64,000 nucleotides of DNA from positions 1,178,001 through 1,242,000 of the forward strand of contig OZ244817.1 in the NCBI GenBank assembly GCA_965220305.1, in the 5' to 3' direction. How positions within the stretch are numbered: the first letter of the stretch is position 1; the number at the start of each line of letters is the position of its first letter. Both the position numbers and the translations under genes were made by a program. This DNA is from G965220305 sp965220305 (lineage in GTDB: Bacteria > Chloroflexota > Dehalococcoidia > Lucifugimonadales > UBA3495). Below, in pieces: positions 1 through 8,279 of the stretch. The notes beneath the pieces are model-generated. The model ran no database searches. It saw only the letters and a list, made by a program, of their open reading frames with translations, and had not been told where the DNA came from.

Positions 1-81
1 TCGAATCTAACAGCCCTTCCATTCAAACCATCACCAATTGATGGGGCAAGCCAGTAACGACACCCTCTAGGACGGCAATCT

Positions 82-357
82 ATGACAAGCTATGAAGACC
101 GTCTAAGTCGCTTGGAAGGAATGTACCAACATTTGGCGACTAAGGAAGACATCGCCAACCTGCGGGGCGAGTTCCAGGCCAGCATTGCCGGTCTGCGGGG
201 TGAGTTACAAGCCAGCATTGCCGGTCTGCGGGGCGAGTTCCAGGCCAGCATCGAAAAGCAGAAAACAGACCTGATTAAATGGATGGTGCCCCTGGTAATC
301 GGCTCATCTTTGGGAACTATTGCCGCGCTGGCCGCCATCATAAAATTCCTGGGATAA
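82..357 (+). CDS. Small coiled-coil protein with C-terminal membrane anchor
   Basis: 91 aa. No family recognised with confidence. Residues 1-70 are predicted helical and charged. Residues 27-59 consist of three near-identical 11-residue units (LRGEFQASIAG, LRGELQASIAG, LRGEFQASIEK), the kind of heptad-like repeat that forms a coiled coil. Residues 66-90 form one hydrophobic segment (WMVPLVIGSSLGTIAALAAI), so the protein is probably tail-anchored in the inner membrane. The start ATG follows a weak GGACGG-like ribosome site. The overall shape resembles short DUF1640-like coiled-coil membrane proteins, but that link is inference. The ORF ends 27 bases before the next gene start. Confidence 0.6.
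   Translation: MTSYEDRLSRLEGMYQHLATKEDIANLRGEFQASIAGLRGELQASIAGLRGEFQASIEKQKTDLIKWMVPLVIGSSLGTIAALAAIIKFLG
160..258 (+). repeat. 33-bp in-frame tandem repeat, three copies
   Basis: Three consecutive 33-base units begin at 160, 193 and 226, each opening with CTGCGGGG. They encode the 11-residue coiled-coil units of the small membrane protein. Units 1 and 3 are more alike at the DNA level than unit 2, which suggests recent duplication or conversion. Confidence 0.85.
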
Positions 358-384
358 CGACAAATGAGGAGGAATAGCCCAGAG

Positions 385-1260
385 ATGACTACCGTAGGCT
401 CAGGTAAGTACACGTACCAACTAGTCCAGGACTGGCCCAAGCTGCCCGACGGTATGACCTTGGGAGCCGTCAGCGCCATCGCCACCGACTCCCAGGACCG
501 GGTGTACATCTTCCACCGGGAAGACCCTCCCGTGGTGGTCTGCGATCGGGACGGCAACTACCTGAACGGCTGGGGGAACGGGGCATTTGTCTACGCCCAC
601 GGCTTCTACATTGCCAACGACGTCGTGTACCTAACCGACCGGGATAGTTCGGTCTGCATCGTGTACACCCTGGACGGCAAGCCCATCAAGATGTTGGGGC
701 AGCACGGGGTGCACTCGGACACTGGAGCCATGAAACCGATGGACCCGGTGCTGCGCCCCGCCGGTCCTTTCAACTACCCCAGCGAAATGGTGCCCAGCCC
801 CTGGGGCGACCTGTACGTATCCGACGGCTATCGCAATGCCCGGGTCCACCGCTTCGACAACGGAGGCCACCTGCTCCAATCTTGGGGAACCTGGGGCAAG
901 ACCGACCCCGGCCAGTTCCACCTGCCCCACAGCATCCTGGTGGACGAGACCCACACCGTCTACGTGTGCGACCGGGAGAACCACCGTGTACAGGTGTTCA
1001 CGCCCAACGGTGAGTTCCTGGAAATGTGGACCGACATCCAGCGTCCCATGGACATCGCCGAGTACCGAGAGGGGGACTTCCTCATCAGCGAGGGCACCGC
1101 CAACGGGAACCCGTCCCGTTGCAGCGTGGTGGACAAACACGGCAACGTGCTTTCCCGGTGGGAGAGCCGGTCGGCCCACGGCTGCTGGGTTGACTCTCGG
1201 GGCGACGTTTACCTGGCCCTCACCGGAGATAAGAGCGTGGACAAGTGGGTGCGCCAGTGA
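385..1260 (+). CDS. NHL-repeat / six-bladed beta-propeller protein
   Basis: 291 aa from ATG 385. An in-frame ATG at 364 exists, but the AGGAGG ribosome site lies inside its first codons at about 367-372, which favours 385. Repeated blade motifs resemble NHL repeats of the peptidyl-alpha-hydroxyglycine lyase-like group: GAVSAIATDSQDRVYIFHR, GWGNGAFVYAHGFYIANDVV, PSEMVPSPWGDLYVSDGYRN and HSILVDETHTVYVCDRENHR. No signal peptide is visible, so a cytoplasmic location is likely. Such propellers usually bind ligands or partner proteins; no catalytic assignment is possible from sequence. It stands alone, followed by an AT-richer restriction-modification pair. Confidence 0.8.
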   Translation: MTTVGSGKYTYQLVQDWPKLPDGMTLGAVSAIATDSQDRVYIFHREDPPVVVCDRDGNYLNGWGNGAFVYAHGFYIANDVVYLTDRDSSVCIVYTLDGKPIKMLGQHGVHSDTGAMKPMDPVLRPAGPFNYPSEMVPSPWGDLYVSDGYRNARVHRFDNGGHLLQSWGTWGKTDPGQFHLPHSILVDETHTVYVCDRENHRVQVFTPNGEFLEMWTDIQRPMDIAEYREGDFLISEGTANGNPSRCSVVDKHGNVLSRWESRSAHGCWVDSRGDVYLALTGDKSVDKWVRQ

Positions 1261-1369
1261 AAAGTAGTTCCTTTGCACTGACCACTGATGCTTGAAGTAG
1301 GAGGGGGTGGGCTTTACACTCCCTCCCAAGGACTGCGGAAGGTTGGCCTTTGCTTCATTAGGGAGGGCA

Positions 1370-2650
1370 ATGCTCAAGCCATCTCCTGATACGTTGACTC
1401 CAAAGTGGGAAAGTTCCAAGTCAACATTTGTCAATAATATGTCCCTTCCGGTGCATGGATGGTTCCGGTTCCCAGCAGGCTTTTCGGCCAAGTGGGTGGA
1501 GAGCATTATTGAGAACCGCAAGGACAGAATTGGCAACTTGGCCCTATTGGATCCATTTGCAGGCGTAGGTACTGCGGTTCTGAGCGCAGAAAAAGCTGGA
1601 ATCACTGCATACGGAATTGAAGCTCAGCCCTTCATAGCACGAGTTTCCCAAACCAAGTTACTTTGGCATACAAGCACAAAAGATTTCTTCAACATGGCTC
1701 AGGCTGTGCTGAATGCTGCTCAGTCGATCGAAAGCACAGTTACAACTTACCCTCCCCTGATTCATAAGTGTTACACGAAGGAAGCCATCTGTGATTTGAA
1801 TCACCTCCGGCAAGCGTGGGATGACCTTGATGATACTAGCCCGGCCTCGCAACTAACTTGGCTCGCTATTACGAGCATATTGCGCGCCTGCTCATCGGCT
1901 GGAACGGCTCCTTGGCAATATGTTCTGCCACGCAAGTCCAAGTCTAAAACTCTTCCCCCCTACGAAGCATTTGGCCTGCAAACGCAACGAATGCTGGCTG
2001 ATATGATGTTTTTGCAGAGCCTCGGTATCCATCACCAGGCTGAGATTCTTCAACGGGACGCCAGGGCATGCACCCCGATTAGAGATGACTCCGTAGGTTT
2101 GGTAGTAACATCCCCACCCTACGCGAACAACTATGATTACGCTGACGCGACCAGATTGGAGATGACTTTTTGGGGAGAAGTCCGTGGTTGGGGCGACTTA
2201 CATGAAAAAGCTAGGAAACACCTCATAAGATCCTGCTCTCAACATGTTTCGCTAGAAAAGGTCTCTATCGCTCCGCTGTTGAAGAAATTATCGGATACCT
2301 CTTTTTCGAAGGACATATCCGACGTTTGCGACAATCTCCTTCGAGAACGCGCTAATCATGGAGGGAAGAAAGATTATCACTTGATGGTCGCGGCCTATTT
2401 CTCCGACATGAAGGACGTATGGTCTGCTTTGCGTCGGGTGTGCGCCAGCAGTTCTGAAGTTTGCTTTGTGATTGGAGATTCAGCTCCCTACGGTGTCCAT
2501 GTCCCGGTAGAAAAGTGGTTAGGTGAACTCGCACTTCTGGCAGGATTCGAGTCCTACGAATTCGAGAAAATCCGTGACCGCAACGTAAAGTGGAAGAACC
2601 GCAAGCACAGAGTACCGTTGCAGGAAGGGCTTCTGTGGGTGAAGGGATAG
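1370..2650 (+). CDS. DNA methyltransferase (N4-cytosine/N6-adenine type)
   Basis: 426 aa. The AdoMet-binding motif LDPFAGVGTA lies at residues 60-69 and the catalytic motif TSPPYANNYDY at 247-257, the order I then IV. TSPPY is most common in N4-cytosine methyltransferases, but N6-adenine cannot be excluded. A GTG at 1307 opens the frame further upstream but sits too close to its AGGAGG; ATG 1370, behind GGGAGG, gives an N-terminus that fits the family, so the start is uncertain. The stop is 3 bases before the next ORF, consistent with a two-gene restriction-modification operon. Base composition is visibly AT-richer than the flanking genes, suggesting horizontal transfer. Confidence 0.82.
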   Translation: MLKPSPDTLTPKWESSKSTFVNNMSLPVHGWFRFPAGFSAKWVESIIENRKDRIGNLALLDPFAGVGTAVLSAEKAGITAYGIEAQPFIARVSQTKLLWHTSTKDFFNMAQAVLNAAQSIESTVTTYPPLIHKCYTKEAICDLNHLRQAWDDLDDTSPASQLTWLAITSILRACSSAGTAPWQYVLPRKSKSKTLPPYEAFGLQTQRMLADMMFLQSLGIHHQAEILQRDARACTPIRDDSVGLVVTSPPYANNYDYADATRLEMTFWGEVRGWGDLHEKARKHLIRSCSQHVSLEKVSIAPLLKKLSDTSFSKDISDVCDNLLRERANHGGKKDYHLMVAAYFSDMKDVWSALRRVCASSSEVCFVIGDSAPYGVHVPVEKWLGELALLAGFESYEFEKIRDRNVKWKNRKHRVPLQEGLLWVKG

Positions 2651-2653
2651 GAA

Positions 2654-3532
2654 ATGGCAATATCTCCCTCACATAAGTTTGGACAAATTATCGGTGATGT
2701 GTTGGAAGCATCAGTGCTTCCATTATTGACGGCTTTCGCAAGTGAGCACGGACTATACTTGGACAAGAAAGGGCATAGGTCATGCCGAAAAGGAGTCAAA
2801 TGTTCTTGGACTGACTTGAATGGTAACACTCATGACCTGGACTTCGTTCTGGAACGAGGAGGAACGGACTACCAGAGGGGCACCCCCGTTGCGTTCATTG
2901 AAACAGCTTGGCGCCGTTACACGAAGCACTCTCGAAACAAAGCACAAGAAATACAAGGGGCTATAGAACCGCTGGCTGAAACTTTCAGCAACGCCGGGCC
3001 ATTCAAGGGAGCAATTTTGGCTGGCACTTTCACTGAAGCTGCAATCGAACAACTGAAGTCCTTGGGCTTTGCAGTCCTGTTCTTCCCTTACCAAACAGTT
3101 ATAACAGCATTTCAGCGAGTTAGTTTAGATGCTTCTTTCGACGAAAATACACCCGATGCAACATCTCAGGGAAAGGTAGACCAATGGAATAGACTTTCGG
3201 ATTCGGGCAAAGTGATAGTACACAAGGCCTTACTGGAAATCGGCTCAGCCGAAGTGGAACACTTCACGTCATCTCTGACATCCTCAGTAGCCCGCAAGAT
3301 AAAAAAGATAGTAATCCTTCCTTTACACGGTAACGCTTTCGAAGTGTCAACGGCCAGCGAGGCAATAGCACTCATCGATAAGTACCAAGAAACCCAAGCC
3401 ATTACTGGTTTTGAGAGGTACGAGATTCAGATTACGTTTACTAACGGGAACGAGATCACCGGCAAATTCAATGACAAAGCCAGTGCAAATGAATTCTTGA
3501 GTGTTTACCGACCTGTCAATTCCAAGTCGTAG
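2654..3532 (+). CDS. Putative restriction endonuclease partner of the methyltransferase
   Basis: 292 aa, starting 3 bases after the methyltransferase stop. DLDF at residues 61-64 followed by an IETAWRRYTKHSRNK segment at 82-96 resembles a PD-(D/E)XK nuclease core, in which D63 and E83 could bind metal and K91 or K97 complete the site. This is a motif-level reading; the exact ExK spacing is atypical. The rest of the protein has no recognised domain. Position next to a TSPPY methyltransferase and shared AT-rich codon use are the main support for a nuclease role. It could instead be another modification-dependent accessory protein. Confidence 0.55.
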   Translation: MAISPSHKFGQIIGDVLEASVLPLLTAFASEHGLYLDKKGHRSCRKGVKCSWTDLNGNTHDLDFVLERGGTDYQRGTPVAFIETAWRRYTKHSRNKAQEIQGAIEPLAETFSNAGPFKGAILAGTFTEAAIEQLKSLGFAVLFFPYQTVITAFQRVSLDASFDENTPDATSQGKVDQWNRLSDSGKVIVHKALLEIGSAEVEHFTSSLTSSVARKIKKIVILPLHGNAFEVSTASEAIALIDKYQETQAITGFERYEIQITFTNGNEITGKFNDKASANEFLSVYRPVNSKS

Positions 3533-3577
3533 CCACCGTTCAAGTTGAATTGAGAATCTTTAGGAAAGGAACACATC

Positions 3578-4711
3578 ATGCAACTAGGTCTCTTTTACCA
3601 GATACAGGTCCCCAAACCCTGGAATGCCGATAGCGAATCGCAACGCTTCTTTGAAATGATGGAGCAGGTCACTTACGCCGAGGAAATCGGCATGGAAAGC
3701 GTATGGTTCGTGGAACACCATTTCCGCTCCGAGTGGTCCCACTCCAGCGCGCCGGACATCACCCTCGCCGCCCTGAGCCAGCGAACCTCGAAGATTCGCC
3801 TGGGCATCGCGGTGGTGCTGGTCCCGCTGCATCACCCCCTGAACGTAGCCTCCCGCCTGGCAACCCTGGATATCCTGAGCAAAGGCCGGGTGGACCTGGG
3901 AGTCGGACGGTCGGGCTACCCCTACCAGATGCTCCCCTACGGCTCGGACCTGAAGGACGTCTCCGGCATGTTGGAGGAGTACCTGGAAGTAATCCCCGGG
4001 GCCTGGACGGAAGAGGAGTTCTCCTACGACGGCCAGTACTACCAGATTCCGCCCCGAGAGGTGGTCCCCAAGCCGGTGCAGAAGCCCCATCCTCCCATCT
4101 GGCAGGCCTGTAGCCAGGATGACACGGCAACCAAGGTGGGCGAGCAGGGGTTGGGCTGCCTGGCCCAGACCAGCGTGGGACCGGAGCGGGCCGAACACAT
4201 AATTCGGCTGTACAAAGAGGCTATCAAGACCCCCAAGCCCGTGACCAAAATGGTCCACGAAAGGGTGGCCGGCAATACGGTGGCCCTGTGCGCCGAGAGC
4301 CGGGAAAAGGCCCATAGCCGGGGCGCCGAGCTAATTGACTGGTACCGGGAGCAGCAGCGTATCCGTGACTCCATGGTCTGGCAGGGCTACGACCCGGCCA
4401 AGGTTCCCGAGGACTTCAGGTGGCACTACGAGCGTTCCCAAGGCGACCCGGTGCGGCGGGACGAGACCTCCTCACTGGAGCTGGTCCAGCGGGGCGGACG
4501 GTTCTGCATCGGCAACCCCGACGACTGCATCGAGTACATTGAGCAGTACGAAGCCATGGGCGTGGATGAGATGATGCCCCTGTTCCAGGTAGGCCCCGTA
4601 TCCCACCATGAAGTGATGGAGTCCCTCCGCCTCTTCGGCAAGTACATCATTCCCCACTTCCAGGAAAAGGCCAAGAAGGCCCAGGCAGCGGCGGCCAGCG
4701 CGGACAATTGA
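3578..4711 (+). CDS. LLM-class flavin-dependent oxidoreductase
   Basis: 377 aa, behind AGGAAAGGA. The N-terminus (MQLGLFYQIQVPKPW, then YAEEIGMESVWFVEHHF) and the segment RIRLGIAVVLVPLHHPLNVA are typical of the bacterial luciferase-like TIM-barrel monooxygenases that use FMNH2 or F420H2. Length matches the LuxA-like subgroup. The substrate cannot be inferred. Its stop codon overlaps the TTG start of the downstream alpha/beta hydrolase, so the two are probably co-translated and may act on the same compound, oxidation followed by hydrolysis. Confidence 0.9.
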   Translation: MQLGLFYQIQVPKPWNADSESQRFFEMMEQVTYAEEIGMESVWFVEHHFRSEWSHSSAPDITLAALSQRTSKIRLGIAVVLVPLHHPLNVASRLATLDILSKGRVDLGVGRSGYPYQMLPYGSDLKDVSGMLEEYLEVIPGAWTEEEFSYDGQYYQIPPREVVPKPVQKPHPPIWQACSQDDTATKVGEQGLGCLAQTSVGPERAEHIIRLYKEAIKTPKPVTKMVHERVAGNTVALCAESREKAHSRGAELIDWYREQQRIRDSMVWQGYDPAKVPEDFRWHYERSQGDPVRRDETSSLELVQRGGRFCIGNPDDCIEYIEQYEAMGVDEMMPLFQVGPVSHHEVMESLRLFGKYIIPHFQEKAKKAQAAAASADN

Positions 4712-5547
4712 CCCAGGGCAGCCGTTATCCCCTTCATTGTCATCGGTTTGGCCCGGTTGACGGGCCCCCGCTCCTCCTGCTGCACGGCCTGGGCGGGGGC
4801 CTCGCCACTTGGACAAAAGTGGCCGAGACCCTGGCCTCCCATCGGCGAGTTTTGGCGCCGGATCTGCTGGGCTTTGGACGTTCTCCACGTCCCAGGGTGC
4901 AATACACTCTGGAGGACCACCTACAGTCATTGGACGCCCTGCTGGAAAGCGCCGGTCTTGGCGGGACTCCAGCGCACCTGGTGGGGCATTCCATGGGGGC
5001 GATTCTGGCCGTCGAGTTGGCCGCCCGGCATCCCGGGGCTTTCCCAAGGGTGACTCTGGTGGGACTTCCCTACTTCCCCAGCGCCCAGCAGGCCCGGGCC
5101 CATGTAGCCCAGTTTGGGCTGTTGGGCCGGTTGACCCTGGGACAATACTGGGGGGCCAACGCCCTTTGCGTGGCCATGGGATGGCTACGGCCAATGCTGC
5201 TGCGTACTCTTCCCTACCTGCCCGGCAGACTGCCCACCGCAGTGGTGCGGGAGGCCCTTCGGCAGGACTTTGCCGCCTTTTCCCGGAGCCTACAGAACAT
5301 TGTGGTCTCCCACCGTCTCGACATGGCCGTCGACCGCCTGTCCCAGCGACGGGTACTGCTAATTCACGGAAGTAAAGACCGGGCCGCACCCATCAGCAAT
5401 GTACGCCAGTTGGTACAGGGGCTGCCCCGGTGGGAGCTGGTGGAAGCCCCCGATCTGGCCCACAACGTGCCCCTTCTGGACCCCGGTCTGGTCGCCAATC
5501 TGGTTGACTCCGACGCGCGCCGGGCTTGTTCCTCAAAACACCCGTAG
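4708..5547 (+). CDS. Alpha/beta-fold hydrolase, translationally coupled
   Basis: 279 aa. Likely start is TTG 4708, whose TTGA overlaps the preceding TGA stop. The oxyanion HG is at residues 26-27 (LLLLHGLGGG). The nucleophile elbow GHSMG gives Ser95. The candidate acid lies in HGSKDRAAP and the candidate His in LAHNVPLLDP. This is a complete catalytic triad of the hydrolase / C-C lyase fold. No signal peptide, so it should be cytoplasmic. Coupling to the upstream flavin monooxygenase suggests a two-step degradation of an ester, lactone or ring-cleavage product, but the substrate is unknown. Confidence 0.87.
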   Translation: MTQGSRYPLHCHRFGPVDGPPLLLLHGLGGGLATWTKVAETLASHRRVLAPDLLGFGRSPRPRVQYTLEDHLQSLDALLESAGLGGTPAHLVGHSMGAILAVELAARHPGAFPRVTLVGLPYFPSAQQARAHVAQFGLLGRLTLGQYWGANALCVAMGWLRPMLLRTLPYLPGRLPTAVVREALRQDFAAFSRSLQNIVVSHRLDMAVDRLSQRRVLLIHGSKDRAAPISNVRQLVQGLPRWELVEAPDLAHNVPLLDPGLVANLVDSDARRACSSKHP

Positions 5548-5570
5548 CATCCCCCCGCCGTCGCGTGGGG

Positions 5571-6512
5571 TTACGGGGAATGGGGTTCAGGATCAGCCAC
5601 CGCCAGGGCGAACTCCGGGCTGACCACCTTGGCGTAGGGTTGACGTTCCTTCACCAGCCCCGCCGCCATCAATATCTCTTGCAGACCCTCATACTCGGGT
5701 TCTCCCAGCGCCGGATGGGAGGGCCAGGTCTCCTGGGCCTGGTAACGGGCCACCGCCTGGGCCAACAGCTCGGGAGAAACTTCGGGGAAGAAGGATGCAA
5801 TGGCTTGGCCGACCTGGGATGGGTCGCTGGAGCCCAAACTCTGCAGGGCCCGGGCAAACCCCTGGACGAAGCGGTGTACAACTTCGGAACTCTCGGCGAG
5901 ATAACGGTTGGTGGCTGCGAAGGAGCTATAGGCGATGTGCCCGTTCACCGGGCCCAGGGCCACAGCAAGCTGGGCCACTCCGTCGGCGATTAACTGCTCC
6001 GCCGCCGGCTCCGGGACATGAATGAAGTCGGCCTCGCCGGCCCGGAAGGCGGCCACCGAGTCGTCCAGGGAGAGACCCATCAGCAATTGGAGTTCCTCAG
6101 GAGCGATGCCGTGGCCCCGCAGGGCGAACTGGAAGGAAGCCCAGGGCATGGGAGAGAACCCCACGGGAATCACCCGAGCGCCCCGCAATGCCTCCCATTC
6201 AAAGTCCTCCTGTCCAGCGCGGCCCAAGACGAAAAACCCGTCCCGGGAGTTGATTTTGGCGACATGCCTGGGCACGGTTTCGGCTCCCCAGTCGGAGGCG
6301 ATAATGCTGCGCATAATGCCGCTTTGGGTTATGTCGGCTGCCCCGTGGATGAGGGCGCTCAGGGGATGAGCGAACTGAGAGGGACAGGTATCAAAAGTCA
6401 CGTCCAGTCCCTCGCTTTCCAGGAACCCCCCGATCAGGGACACATAGATGGGCGTGTAGAAGACCGACCGGAATGTTTCCATCAAACGCAGGGAATACCT
6501 GTTACTTGTCAT
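5571..6512 (-). CDS. NMT1/THI5-like substrate-binding protein without signal peptide
   Basis: 313 aa. The start (RLMETFRSVFYTPIYVSLIGGFLESEGLDVTF) and the GAADITQSG segment match SsuA/THI5-like periplasmic-binding folds, in which a planar or sulfonated ligand sits between two lobes. GGGAGG precedes the ATG. Unlike normal ABC binding proteins it has no signal peptide or lipobox, and no ABC permease or ATPase is nearby. It may be a cytoplasmic binding protein, or a THI5-like enzyme. Convergent with the upstream hydrolase gene: the two stops are 23 bases apart. Confidence 0.75.
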   Translation of the reverse strand: MTSNRYSLRLMETFRSVFYTPIYVSLIGGFLESEGLDVTFDTCPSQFAHPLSALIHGAADITQSGIMRSIIASDWGAETVPRHVAKINSRDGFFVLGRAGQEDFEWEALRGARVIPVGFSPMPWASFQFALRGHGIAPEELQLLMGLSLDDSVAAFRAGEADFIHVPEPAAEQLIADGVAQLAVALGPVNGHIAYSSFAATNRYLAESSEVVHRFVQGFARALQSLGSSDPSQVGQAIASFFPEVSPELLAQAVARYQAQETWPSHPALGEPEYEGLQEILMAAGLVKERQPYAKVVSPEFALAVADPEPHSP

Positions 6513-6670
6513 TATGCAACCTCCCCACCAAGTCGAAGTTGAACAGAAATGCCTCCGGCAATCGTCCGCAGCTTATGTAAAACATAGCAAGGGGCTACCG
6601 GTCAAATCGGGGTCCCTCACCTAACGGGTAATCCCACACCCTCCGGTTGGGCAATAGCCGAAGAGCCCAC

Positions 6671-6705
6671 GAAAAAGGCCCTGCCCCGGCGATACGGGGC
6701 AGGGC
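6671..6705 (-). terminator. Rho-independent terminator of the 6734-7540 hydrolase gene
   Basis: An 11-bp perfect stem (6678-6688 with 6695-6705, GCCCTGCCCCG) with a 6-base loop. Read on the minus strand it is followed by a run of five T, at the 3' side of the hydrolase gene. Confidence 0.9.
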
Positions 6706-6733
6706 ACATAATTCCACCGGCTAAGGAAAGGGG

Positions 6734-7540
6734 TCAGCCGCCAGCCTGGGGCTGCAGGAAGGTGAGCACCGCGTCAACGAAGGCTTCCGGGTCCTCGATT
6801 TGCGGTATGTGGCCCAGCCCGGGGAGTACCACCTTGCTGGCGCCCGCGATGTTGTTGTGGAGCAGTTCCTCGCCGTCCCGCAGTCGGTCATGCTCGCCGT
6901 ACAATACCAGGGTCTCTCTGGTCCGAATGAAGGGCAGGCGGGCCATGATGTCGTAATGGGCCAATGATTCACTGAGCTTCCGCACCCAGGGCCCGGCCTG
7001 TTGCCGAGTCTGGTTGGTAGCCTCCACCCATTCGGGTCTCGGGTCGGCGAAGGTGGCCCGCTCCTTGAGTTGTTCCAGGGTGCGCGGGGCGGGCATGTCA
7101 TTCTCGTCGTAGTCGCCGGCGGCGTCCTTAATTCGCTGGGCCGCGTCCCTCGGGTCCCAGACCGGGCAGCCGACCAACACCAGCTTATCCAGGCGCTCCG
7201 GGAAGCTGGCGGCCATTTCAGTCGCCAAGCAGGCGCCCACCGAGTTGCCAACGTAGTGGCCCCGGTGAATGTTCAGCAATTGGCAGGCGTCGTCCAAGGC
7301 CATAGCGTAATCGGGAATGTTGAAGTGCCGGGTGGGTTTATCGGACTCGCCGTGACCCAGCATGTCGAAGGCGTAACAGGTGTAATGCTGGCTCAGCGAG
7401 TCAATTACCGTATGCCAAGCCCAGGTTGATGTGCCCAGCGGGTGCAGCATAACCAGAGGAAAGCCGCTGCCTTGTTTCACGAAGTGCATGTTGCCTTCCC
7501 GTGTGGGAACCTTGTCGGTGAGGTCGCGTCGGACAAACAT
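6734..7540 (-). CDS. Alpha/beta-fold hydrolase
   Basis: 268 aa. The segment VMLHPLGTSTWAWHTVIDSL gives the oxyanion turn (HPLG in place of HGLG). The nucleophile elbow GNSVG gives Ser100. YGEHDRLRDG supplies a candidate Asp and GLGHIPQIEDP the His. Cytoplasmic, monocistronic, with a strong terminator just downstream. The family includes haloalkane dehalogenases, C-C hydrolases and esterases; a Ser nucleophile favours esterase, lactonase or C-C hydrolase activity rather than dehalogenation. Substrate unknown. Confidence 0.87.
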   Translation of the reverse strand: MFVRRDLTDKVPTREGNMHFVKQGSGFPLVMLHPLGTSTWAWHTVIDSLSQHYTCYAFDMLGHGESDKPTRHFNIPDYAMALDDACQLLNIHRGHYVGNSVGACLATEMAASFPERLDKLVLVGCPVWDPRDAAQRIKDAAGDYDENDMPAPRTLEQLKERATFADPRPEWVEATNQTRQQAGPWVRKLSESLAHYDIMARLPFIRTRETLVLYGEHDRLRDGEELLHNNIAGASKVVLPGLGHIPQIEDPEAFVDAVLTFLQPQAGG

Positions 7541-8279
7541 AAGCCCTCCTCCACAGCTTGCGCTTCTAGCATGATTTGGGAGCGGTAATAATAGCCATTC
7601 GTATACATCGCTATCGTACTCACTGGCCGTCTATCTGTCAATTTGCCCGAAGCCAGTTAGCTAGGCCGAAAATGCGTCTCGGCAACGCCCCATCCAAGCA
7701 AGACCCGTGGCGGGTTGTCGCTCCCCCAGCATTAGCTTTTTGGGCCCCCGCAGCCGGCAGGGCTATCGCGTGGCGGCAGGGTCTTTGGATTGCCCCTGTG
7801 ACCGGAGCGAATGGCCTAGAGTCCCTGGACAGCACCAGCCCCCACCCCTAGATTCCCGCCTCCGCGGGAATGACGGTAGGGGAGCCTGCCTGAAAGCGCA
7901 CCTCGGCCTTTGTCCGGAGAATCGAAAGACCCTGGTGGCGGCGCCCAATTGACCCCTTACCCGGCTTATGGGAAAATAGGATTAAATTTCCAGCCACTCA
8001 TGGGTCGAGGCCAACATCATTCGGGCCGCGCACCTGTAGACTGCATCTCTTTGCTATCCTGGCCGCACAGTTGGAGATACAGGACGTACAGCGGCGGCCT
8101 TCACCTCCATACCCGCCCAATGGCGCCCATCTCCGAGCATTTGTTGTGAGCCGACGCTACCTGCCCTATGGCGCGAACTGTAGGAGGCGTTGGGATCCAG
8201 ACCAGAAAGTGAAGACGGGGCTTGCGGTCATGTTGAAACGGGGCCTCGTTAACCCGGCTTGAAGCTAAGGAATTTGGCT
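7541..8279. other. Noncoding region upstream of otsA
   Basis: 739 bases without a supported gene. It holds one MITE-like repeat (7777-7935). The remaining part upstream of otsA carries no clear sigma70 promoter or operator that I could define. Confidence 0.6.
7777..7935. repeat. MITE-like element, copy 1
   Basis: 159 bases bounded by inverted ends CAGGGTCTTTGGATT (7777-7791) and AATCGAAAGACCCTG (7920-7934), 14 of 15 bases complementary. The centre carries the palindrome ATTCCCGCCTCCGCGGGAAT (7852-7871). A related 157-base copy lies at 42847-43003 and a partial relative in the opposite orientation at 11457-11593. No ORF inside, so it is non-autonomous. Confidence 0.8.

Noticed and set aside
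631..1605. 324-aa minus-strand ORF over the beta-propeller gene
   Set aside because: Overlaps two better-supported genes and has no motif.
4472..5389. 305-aa minus-strand ORF over the alpha/beta hydrolase
   Set aside because: Pro/Arg/Gly-rich shadow frame opposite a gene with an intact catalytic triad.
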